From Leptodontidium sp. MPI-SDFR-AT-0119 (Eukaryota > Ascomycota > Leotiomycetes > Helotiales > Leptodontidiaceae): a DNA stretch of 64,000 nucleotides. Both the position numbers and the translations under genes were made by a program. Within the stretch, counting starts at the first letter, position 1. The number at the start of each line of letters is the position of its first letter. The notes under the pieces were generated by a model that was not told the DNA's origin, searched no databases, and worked only from the letters and a program-made list of their open reading frames with translations. Shown here piece after piece: positions 55,576 through 64,000 of the stretch. The DNA lies in assembly GCA_020726505.1 (NCBI GenBank), contig JAHLEZ010000003.1, positions 3,596,001-3,660,000 on the forward strand, given 5' to 3'.

Positions 55576-57258
55576 ATGTCTCGTTCGTCCTTCTTCTCCC
55601 GCTCCTCTCGAGATAGCAGTCCTCTCCTCCCCCAACACGCCAATGCCGTATCTCTACAAGACCTCACCCTCTCACCACAAACCCCATCCCAAGAACGAAC
55701 CGCGTCTCCCTCCCCACCACCCTCCTTCTACGCCGACACGCGCACCAGTCCCTCACCCTCTCCATCCCGAACCAAAACACGCAAGATCCAGTTCGCAGCT
55801 CCACCACCCCCAATAGCAACCAGCATCCTCCTGCCTCCACAAAAAGCTACATACCAAACGAACTCGTCTTCCTTCGCAGGGAGTTATGATGGCGGCGGGT
55901 CTACGGGCAGGAGCTTGAGTCCGCGGATTAAGAGAAGTGGTGCTGCTGCTGCTGGGATCGATCCGCTGTTGGGGCTGGAGAGGAGGGAGAGGGCTATACA
56001 GAATGATTTACAGATGCTGCTCGATGCGCAGTCTGCGGGTTTGGTGCAGGGCTTTGGTGGAGAGGTGCCCCGTGGTGGTGGGCGTGTAGAGGGGAGTTCT
56101 GATACTGGGAGTAGTACGCCTACGAGTCGGTCTTTGCAGAGGAGTGAGAGTAGGGGACAGGGCAGTGGTGGGATCGTGCCTGTGAGACAGCCGAAGAGGA
56201 AGATTGTTGGATTGAGAGGGGCGAGGAGGGGACTGTTAAGGGATATGGAGGAGTTGGTTGCTGTTAAGAGGGAGGAGGTGGGGATTTTGAATGGAGAGAT
56301 TGGGAGGAGGGAGGTGGTTTTGGGGAAGGTTGAGGGCTGGGAGAAGAGGATTGAGGGGGTGAGAGGGCAGTTGAGTGGGTATAGTGGTGCTGGAGGGGCG
56401 GAACCAATCGAGGGAGTGGGAGATGCTGGTGGTGAGGAAGCTCAAGAGATTGCGGAGTTGAGGACTGAGGAGAGAGCTGTGGAGAATGAGATATTGGAGA
56501 TGGAGGATAGACTTGCTCAGATGAAGGCTCGGAAACGATGGCTGGGAGAGCGGATTAAGGAGAGCATCAATCGGAGAGAAGCTCGACTGAGTAGTTACCG
56601 CGGAGCACTACGGGAAGTCGAATCGGAAGTTAAAGACTTCTTGAGGAGGCCTCCTATACCAGTGTCCGTTGTCATGGGCGACGAGGAGGGCTTTACAGCT
56701 TTACCTGCGAGCAGACGAACCCTTGGTATGGCCAAGGAATGGTGGAACAAAGAAGTCTTACAACTTAAGACTCGGCAGGAAGAAGTCGAGAAAGAGAAAG
56801 CGGCTTTAGAAGAAGGTGCTGAGATGTGGGCTAGCAGCGTCAAAGTCGTTGTTGACTTCGAGGACGACTTACGGAAACAGATGGCTAGTACCGACGTTCA
56901 AGATATGGATATGCTACGACGCCAGATCGCCAAGATGGAAGGAGTCATAAAAACACTCTCGGTTACATTGCATGTCGCTGAAGATAGAGGTTGGAATCTA
57001 TTGATCTGTGCCGTGGGAGCTGAATTGGAAGCTTTTAAAGAAGGAGAGGAGATCCTGAAGGGAGCGTTAGGTGTCACAGCGAGTGTGGATACAGAGGAGC
57101 ATGGTGATGATCAGAGCCATGATAGAAATTTCACTAATGGCCTGGAGGAATTGAACGGACAGAATCAGAGAGCGGTGAGTTTAGATCGGGAGGATAGCGA
57201 GGATGATGGACCGAATTTGGCCGAGTTGTTGGTTGATCGCGGAGATCATGCTTCATGA
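55576..57258 (+). CDS. Coiled-coil protein, Atg28-like (autophagy-related)
   Basis: An intronless 560-residue protein. The N-terminal 200 residues are Ser/Pro-rich and disordered (SRSSFFSRSSRDSSPLLPQ at the start). Then comes RRERAIQNDLQMLLDAQSAG and the segment VPVRQPKRKIVGLRGARRGL, followed by about 280 residues of charged coiled coil and an acidic tail. This order (SPLLP start, LLDAQSAGL, PVRQPKRK-GLRGAR, coiled coil) is what I know from filamentous-fungal Atg28, a protein linked to pexophagy and autophagosome formation in yeasts and moulds. The assignment rests on remembered motifs, not a search. The start at 55576 is the first ATG in the frame. Confidence 0.6.
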   Translation: MSRSSFFSRSSRDSSPLLPQHANAVSLQDLTLSPQTPSQERTASPSPPPSFYADTRTSPSPSPSRTKTRKIQFAAPPPPIATSILLPPQKATYQTNSSSFAGSYDGGGSTGRSLSPRIKRSGAAAAGIDPLLGLERRERAIQNDLQMLLDAQSAGLVQGFGGEVPRGGGRVEGSSDTGSSTPTSRSLQRSESRGQGSGGIVPVRQPKRKIVGLRGARRGLLRDMEELVAVKREEVGILNGEIGRREVVLGKVEGWEKRIEGVRGQLSGYSGAGGAEPIEGVGDAGGEEAQEIAELRTEERAVENEILEMEDRLAQMKARKRWLGERIKESINRREARLSSYRGALREVESEVKDFLRRPPIPVSVVMGDEEGFTALPASRRTLGMAKEWWNKEVLQLKTRQEEVEKEKAALEEGAEMWASSVKVVVDFEDDLRKQMASTDVQDMDMLRRQIAKMEGVIKTLSVTLHVAEDRGWNLLICAVGAELEAFKEGEEILKGALGVTASVDTEEHGDDQSHDRNFTNGLEELNGQNQRAVSLDREDSEDDGPNLAELLVDRGDHAS

Positions 57259-57715
57259 GGATGCTTCTCGATAGGTAGCGAGTGTGTTATGATACCAGAG
57301 TATTATGCTCAATTTTTATCATGGGTTTTGACATGCACATGTGCTGAAAGTGCAGTTTGAATTGGAGTTTGTCCATGATTCAGTATCAAATTGCCTCTTC
57401 AGAAGTTCAGTCTAGACAAAGGAGGACTTGTGTATTTCCATGCAGGAAGTGATCATCGTTAAGAATTGTTAGGAACAGAAGTGCCTTTAAGTGAATCAGT
57501 ATGAATTTCCTATCCATATCGCTTCCATGACGCCACTTCAGCATTGTTCAATTTGTTTCCTATTTTTTTGTTACCAAAACAAACCTTCGGCTCTCCATGA
57601 CCTAGCCAGCCAGCCCAACCTCCAGCCAATACCTAGGCGAGAAGCCACCAGCCAACCACAACTCCCAGCTATCACTTCCTGCCTTCGATAGCTACTCTCA
57701 CTTTACCCCTCGAAG
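57259..57715. other. Intergenic between Atg28-like and WD40 genes
   Basis: A 457-base spacer between two plus-strand genes. It contains an imperfect CCAGCCAGCCC cluster near 57605-57660 just before the WD40 start. No gene recognised. Confidence 0.5.
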
Positions 57716-59925
57716 ATGCCGTTACACTTTCCTCACCTTCACTCTCGCAGCGCATCGCAACAGGACAATGCGTTTGCCCCAAGCGCCTCCTCTGGTATCT
57801 TACAAGCTGCCCAGAATCTAGGATCCTTTGGCGCTCCAACGGGGAATCTTAACGCCGTGGCTTCGAGCAGGACAACCGCTGGCACCGATCGATTCCAACC
57901 CTCCAGCGGACCGTCGCCGACGTCGAACGTAGGAGCATATTCAGCATCGTCGTCTCCTTATGGTCTGCAGCATTCCAACTCAGCGACGACTTCTGCGCCC
58001 TCTGCCGGCGGGGTCCCCAGCCAGAACCAGCGCTACGAGACTCCACGACGCTCCCAAGCAGATGAGCTTCATATGAACTCAAACGCGAACAACATGGCTT
58101 CACAGCGCGGCCCGTTGTCACCAAGAGACTACACTCCTGCTGGCCCTCGAATCAGTCTTGAGCAGGCCACCCCAGAGACCTCACAGTACCAGAACGCGGG
58201 GCAGCTTCCTGGCTCGTTACAGCCTGGCAGACCAGGACCATTGTCTGCGAATACTGCTCCTAGCATACCAACAGTCCCTCAAGCCATGTCTCAAGAACAA
58301 TACTCGACCCCCTCGCGATCATCGACTCTCGGCCTCTCACATAACTACACTCGATCCAGTCCAGCAGCTGGGTTTGAGGGCCAGAATTACTCCTCTTTCT
58401 CCCCCTCGACCCCTGGCGGGAACGATCAGAGCCAATATGCCTCTCCTACGAACCAGAAGTATACACCGAACAACCAGAGAACGGTCTCGAATACGCCTCT
58501 AGGTCTTGCGGATATCAGACCCCGCGCCGACTCGAGCCTATCCGAAGGAATTCCTGGCGCCAACCCGTATTCATATGATGGCGCCAATGCTGTCCCAACC
58601 AACAGCAACTACCTGGCTCCGTGGGCGATATATGCTTTTGACTGGTGCAAATGGCCGGCGCAGAATCACGATGCTGGTAAAGTGGCAGTAGGAAGCTATC
58701 TAGAAGATGGTCACAACTTTGTATGTCTTATCTGCCTGCATTGCGCTTTATGGATTGTTGCTGATTTTTATGTGCTAGATTCAAATTCTTGACTCGCAGA
58801 TCGTCCCTACCCCCTCCGAATCATATACACCTGGAGCTCCAAAATACGGATTGGATTTTGTGAAGATAGCAGAGGCAACCCACTCGTATCCAGTCACACG
58901 GTTATTATGGGAGCCCCCATCTTCTCAGAAGCAGTCGACAGATCTCCTTGCGACATCTGGCGACCACCTAAGATTGTGGTCTCTGCCCTCAGAAACGCCA
59001 GTTCCTTCGCCAGGCAATTCGATTACTCGACCTACTAATCATGGTAGAGATATGCCAGCAAGCAAGCTTACTCCATTGGCACTTCTCTCGAACTCGAAAA
59101 CACCTGAACATACCGCGCCTCTGACCTCTCTGGATTGGAACACAGTCTCCCCAAGTCTGATAATTACCTCCAGTATTGACACGACCTGCACAATATGGGA
59201 TATTCCAACTTTGACTGCGAAAACACAATTGATTGCGCACGACAAGGAAGTTTTTGACGTTCGGTTCTGCGCCAATAGTGTGGATGTTTTCGTTAGCTGT
59301 GGTGCGGATGGAAGTGTACGGATGTTCGATCTTCGGAGTTTAGAACACAGTACCATCATCTATGAGCCTACTGCCAAGGACGACAAAGGTTTGTGGAGTC
59401 AAATATTGATTGAATTACGCTAATTTTCTCTTAGATGGAAGCCCTGGAGGTAGAATAAGTCCCACATTGGCCCAGCAGACAATGTCATATGCTCCCCCAT
59501 TACTGCGACTTGCTGCTTCACCACACGATACCCATTTGCTAGCAACATTTTCTCAAGATTCCAACATAATCCGCATACTCGATGTCCGTCAACCAGGGCA
59601 GGCATTGCTTGAACTCCGAGGGCACGGCGCATCAATCAATTGCATAGAATGGTCACCATCTCGGAGAGGAACCCTGGCATCGGGAGCAGATGACTCTTTG
59701 GTCCTGATATGGGACCTTCTCAGCCAGAGCACGGCACTCGCACCACCAGGACCAGCCATCAACGGCGCACCGGCAACAGACAATGCTCGTGGTCCAACTG
59801 CTAGCTGGCAATGCGACTACGAAGTCGGTAATATTAGCTGGGCACCCCACAGCGCGCTGAACAACGATGGCGGGGACTGGCTGGGTGTCAGTGGCGGACG
59901 GGGGATCTGGGGAGTTAAGCTTTGA
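57716..59925 (+). CDS. WD40 protein of the WDR68/DCAF7 type
   Basis: Exons 57716-58720, 58779-59388 and 59435-59925 give 701 residues. The first 290 residues are Ser/Gln/Pro-rich and disordered. The WD40 part begins APWAIYAFDWCKWP, VAVGSYLEDGHNFIQILDSQ, then EATHSYPVTRLLWEP, LTSLDWNTVSPSLIITSSID and DKEVFDVRFCANSVDVFVSC. It ends with a WAPHS-type last repeat. That order is characteristic of WDR68 (DCAF7, plant TTG1/AN11), a scaffold that binds DYRK-type kinases and DDB1-CUL4 ligases in nucleus and cytosol. The metazoan and plant proteins are about 340 residues, so the long N-terminal extension is a fungal addition. Both introns (58 and 46 nt) are canonical in phase. Confidence 0.88.
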
Positions 59926-61157
59926 GTGTGTGATGATGATGAATTAGATGGTGATGAAAGCTTTTATGTGCAAGAATTCAAAAAATCAAGCAACCATGCA
60001 TGCATGCAAGAAGCAATGAAATGAGATTCAAGATTCGTAGATGGATATTGAGCGTTATCTTCTTTTTTGCATGCATGCAAGCAAGCAAGCATTATTCAAG
60101 CCAGGCGTTCTCGGGTTCCGTGTTGGCAAGGAGGGAAGGCAGGGTAACGGCAGTGACGGTGACGGTGACGATGGCGGGATTAGATACGTATTCGGGCATT
60201 CGGGCATTCGGGCATGAGTGGATGGGATGGGATGGGTTGGAATGGGGTCACTAGGGATGGGTGGATGGGCACTTCTTTCTCTCTCCTTCTCCGATGATTC
60301 TAGAGTATGCATGTGTTTTTGTGTATCATATGAACATGCCTGAGCTGGATGGGAGTGACTGAACGGGCGTGGATAGGGGTAAAAGCGAATTATGAGATGA
60401 GAATCTGTTGTTTGACCTTATTCGATTTGGGATGTTGTGATGTGGTGTGGTCTTTGCGTGAGTGACTGAGCGAATAGAACGTATTGAAGATGCAGATTAA
60501 GTGATGGGATAGGATGGGAATTTAAAGTGGAGTGACATTGGTGTCATGTTAGAAGGTAAGTAAGCTAGCTCGATAATTAATGTTACTTCTTTAGACCTTG
60601 CCATGACAAGTAAGTAGACGAGCAGTCTTTCCCAAGATAGCTTCCAGTTTGTTTCCTCGATACTTCCTTTCTTGAATGTGTTGAGTGATGTTGTCATCTT
60701 TTGAGTTTTTGTATCTCTCTTTTGTGTAGGATGTGCGTAAGTAGGTATGTTTACAACCTACCTCCCTAGTTCCCGAATCGGAGATCTGCTTTTGTGCTGG
60801 TCTATCAAGTGATTAATCTGGCTTATTGGATAGTTCCATATCAACATATTACTAGAAATATGATAAAGAGGACTCTGTTGCATATCTTTTCATATTTGCT
60901 GGGTAGGTATAATGCTCTCTCCCTTCTCTCGAACTCCCTTATTCCGTTGCAAGATCATAATCATCCTATAAAATAGCTGTATCTACCCCCCAATTCTCCT
61001 CATGATATACTCCCATGTTAATTTACTAACCAAAATAACCTTGCTAGCTATTCTAACCAAAAACAAAAAAGAAAACAACAAAAAGTCAAAAGCAAAACTT
61101 CCTTCCGCCTCCCCCATAACCCTACTCCCACCGACATCTACATCTCCATCTTCCCCT
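59926..61157. other. Convergent spacer with short direct repeats
   Basis: A 1.2-kb spacer between convergent genes. It contains GCATGCATGCAAG near 59997 and again near 60068 followed by GCAAGCAAGC, CATTCGGG three times near 60193, and GGATG repeats near 60220. No gene recognised. Confidence 0.5.
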
Positions 61158-62778
61158 CTACTCCTTCGTGCCCTTTCCCCACCCCTTCAAATTAACCACC
61201 ACCGGCTCCCCACCACTCCTTGTAATAATCCACGTAACCTCCTCCTCGCCATCATTAACCTCCTGATGTTCTGTCCAGGCCGGGATGAGCGCGAAATCTC
61301 CAGGCGCGAGTTCCTGCCTCGTCTTGCCGTTGTCGGAAATGATGGCGCCGTGGCCGGAGGCGGCGTATACGATCGTGTCTTGTTCACCGTGGTGATGGAT
61401 TGCGGAGGAGGTGTGTGGGAGGGCGGTCATTACTGTGTGGGGGGGATGTTAGTGTGTGTGGTTTGGGAGGGTGAGGATATGTTTGGTGATGATGAGGGTA
61501 TTTAGGAGAGAGGTTGTGATGTGAGGTGGGATAATTGAAAATTTCGTGAATGTATTTTTGGCATTTGTGAAGTTGCTTGCACACTTGATGCGGGAGGATA
61601 AGTATGGGTTGATAACTATCGTCACAATCATCTTTAGAATAATGATGTTGAGATCCAAGAAGACTGGACTTCGAGTTTGAGGAGTACAGTAAGGAATAAA
61701 TAGACTTCACCGCTAAAGTACAAATTTGTAATAGATAAAATGGAGAAACCGAAAGGAAAGTCCAGTGCAACAAATACTGCTGTCGTCCAGTTCAAGACAA
61801 ACATCAACCACCACAAGTACAGTACATGTTAGACAATGAAGAAGACTCTATCTTCGATTCATAATAACCTCTGATGTATGATCCACTCTTGACTTGATAC
61901 ATCATATCTCACGATGATATGCCGAACCAGCAACCGACTTGACGGCTCATGCAATGCGCTTACTTTACGGTTGCCTCGCCTTGCCTTGCCTTGCCTTGCT
62001 TTGCTTTGCTTTGCAACCCACCAGCAGACCCCGCTCATTTTCTAACACGTACGAGTACTTACTGGCCGCACATGTTGGTAGAGGTGGGATGGTCTCGAGA
62101 GTTACTACTCTAGAGCTCGCTTGGGAGAGTACCTAGGTATGTCTGATATTGTGTGTGGGTAGGATATGCAGCTCGGAGAATAAAAGAAAAAAAATTGACT
62201 GAATGGGGTTGATGTCCGTGATGTTGGGTACATGAGTGCTTTGATGTAGGTCGAGGGTGGGCTGTATATGCATTCATGTATGCAGGGAAGAGGAAAAAAA
62301 AATTGAAGGAAAAAGGAAGGGAGGAATGGAATGGGGGGAAGATTGGGGTGAAGTTTAAGCAGGCTGGGAAGAGAGTTGCAAAAGTGCATATATAGAAGTG
62401 CATATATAGATAGCAAAAGTAAGATCGGAGAGTGGGATGAGGACATGGTTGATTTGAGATGCCATGGTTTGGATCGGCCGGTTCCTATCCCGACCCATAG
62501 TGAAAGGAGAATAAGTCATTTGATATCAAATGAGAAGAAGGAAAAAAGGGAAGAGAAGAGAAAGGAGAGATTCAAACGTAGGTAGTGTAGAGAGATCCAA
62601 GAGAGGTCAACTTACCTGAAGCACACAACTTATTCGATTTCTTGATGATAGCACCTTTGCGGACCATCCCATCGGTTTGGCCAGTAGCTATGTCGAGCTC
62701 TGTTGATTTCGTGACGTGCACGTGGGATGGCATGATGATGGGGAGGATATCCTTGATTATTGGGAGGAGGGATGTCAT
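61158..62778 (-). CDS. Small cupin-domain protein
   Basis: Exons 62778-62616 and 61432-61158 give 145 residues. The product is one cupin barrel: motif 1 is around SSAIHHHGEQDTIVYAASG (His cluster plus Glu, metal ligands), and motif 2 around PGDFALIPAWTEHQEVN with the last His ligand. It is followed by WIITRSGGEPVVVNL. These short fungal cupins are presumed metal-binding cytosolic enzymes of unknown substrate. The join ...KLCAS/VMTALPHTSS reproduces the family sequence exactly across a phase-1 splice (TCAG/GTAAGT ... CACACAG/TA), so the 1183-nt intron is believable, although very long for a fungus. It contains a (CCTTG)n/(CTTTG)n tract near 61977-62014. Confidence 0.85.
61977..62014. repeat. 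Pentanucleotide tract (CCTTG)n-(CTTTG)n
   Basis: About four CCTTG units run into three CTTTG units, inside the 1183-nt intron of the cupin gene. Confidence 0.85.
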
Positions 62779-64000
62779 GGGAATGGTAGTGAGGGGTTTG
62801 GTGAGATGCTGGTAGAGGGGTGGAGTATGCTTGGGTAGACGGTCTGACGTTGGATTTAGGTATGGGCAGTGAAGTGAGTAAGAGAGAGACGAGCTCGGAT
62901 TAACTTCAGGCGATGATGAGGCTTTCCCCTCATCTGGAGCTGTTCAACTCTGCAGCTTCATACCTTACGTCACCCTGCGTGGCTGCTTGTCAACGAACGA
63001 TTGACTCAGAAGACCGATCGTTCTGACTAATTTAGATCAGGAATGAAGCTTTTTCGGATCCAGGGCCACAAAAGCCTACCCCCATTTCTGGTGATACTGT
63101 AAGGGCAGAGAGAACACAGGTACCGAGTACAGAGAGAGGAGAGGAGTAAATACAAGGAGCAGCGGAGAGTAAATACAGCCCTCGCCTATCTTGAATCCTC
63201 AACCGTAACCACGGTATCGGATTTCCCTTATGTCTCATCTCATGTCGACGACGTAGGTAACTCTGACACCTTTTGCTTTGTGTGTAAGACGATACGAGCG
63301 CATCCATGTCACTTCTTCCTACTTGCCACGCGGTTTCTCCACGATGGTGTCCTGTGCTCTGCAGATTTGAAAGTTCCGGACAGGGTCAGGCTGGGAGGGC
63401 ACGGCAGGATCGCATCGCCGCATGGCATCCACCACAGGGATGGAACGGACTGGACTGGTGTTGTGCACACCAGCCGGTGCGGCTGGCCAGCTTCCACCTC
63501 CCTGGAACGGATAGTGGCATTTACTGGCATGGACATGAACTGCACTATGGGGCGATGTCGGCTGCAAGTTGAAGGTTTCTGTTGGTGGTGCATCTGTTGT
63601 GCACTATCTCACAGAGACTGGCAGAGGGAGGAAGGAAGACAGCTTCCTAACTTCCCACTGACTGGGGGACTGACTGACTTTCAACTGCACCATTCCTCTC
63701 CTCCTTCCTCATCCACTCTACTCTGGGGTCAAAGACATACAGACACCAACAAATCAGACAGACAATAGCCCGTTGCATCTCCATTCTGCATCCGCCGTAA
63801 GAAGATCCCCTTCTCATCGGCCTACCTACTGTAGACCCTTTGGTGCCATCTTGGCCTCGCAACAACTCCCACCTGCCTCACTGGATCTGCATTTCTCTCA
63901 CGGAAGCTCATCCCAGGCCTATCGCTACTGTGACGAGACCCAGATACCACGGAGCCAAGCTTCCAACTGCAGCTGGCGAAGTGTGAACACGGCTGAGCGA
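62779..64000. other. Intergenic to the window edge
   Basis: Upstream of the cupin gene. Frames at 63280-63768 and 63309-63593 overlap each other on opposite strands and show no domain. No gene, repeat or RNA recognised; a neighbour may start outside the window. Confidence 0.45.

Overview
The window is nuclear DNA of a filamentous ascomycete (Pezizomycotina; a leotiomycete-like relative is my guess, not shown). Genes are spaced 0.05 to 6 kb apart on both strands. Most are cut by short introns (about 45-150 nt) with GTRNGT-type donors and CTGAC/CTAAC branch sites. Several products are typical of this group: a DHA1 drug transporter, an Atg28-like protein, a CE16 esterase, a fungal PQ-loop protein and a GAP1-type permease. 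I see no rRNA, tRNA, CRISPR array or transposase gene. I rebuilt 21 gene models by joining open frames at splice sites with matching phase; exon coordinates are in each entry.

Layout. 0.6-6.1 kb: MFS transporter (-), a possible decayed gene (-), a seven-pass membrane protein (+) whose best model has a 3-nt micro-exon. 8.3-17.8 kb: an EthD-EthD-alpha/beta-hydrolase fusion (+), a secreted CE16-type esterase (+), an ankyrin protein (-), a large secreted Ser/Thr-rich protein (+). 18.0-23.8 kb: a CNNM/Mam3-type DUF21-CBS protein and an amino-acid permease (both -). 23.8-29.8 kb: a 6-kb gene-free stretch with a (CTGG)10 microsatellite, an 82-bp minisatellite and a run of 39 G. 29.8-36.3 kb: a small one-pass membrane protein (-), a histidine-phosphatase-like protein (-), a PQ-loop protein (+), a two-part protein of unknown function (-). 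37.7-40.8 kb: a 973-residue secreted fusion of a degenerate SGNH domain, an aspzincin-like metalloprotease and an intact SGNH hydrolase. 42.4-43.7 kb: two neighbouring genes for small one-pass membrane proteins (-). 44.5-47.2 kb: pyruvate kinase (-) with a 1-kb first intron holding a minisatellite. 51.0-59.9 kb: F-box protein (+), SDR oxidoreductase (-), Atg28-like protein (+), WDR68/DCAF7-like WD40 protein (+). 61.2-62.8 kb: a small cupin (-) with a 1.2-kb intron.

The genes do not form an evident pathway or biosynthetic cluster. Housekeeping genes (pyruvate kinase, permease, CNNM, WDR68, Atg28) are mixed with secreted hydrolases and orphan membrane proteins. The best candidate for undescribed biology is the SGNH-aspzincin-SGNH fusion, whose first domain has lost its nucleophile. 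Next come the micro-exon and three small membrane-protein genes that are easily missed because each exon is short.

Limits: splice sites were placed by eye. No database search, RNA evidence or structure prediction was available.
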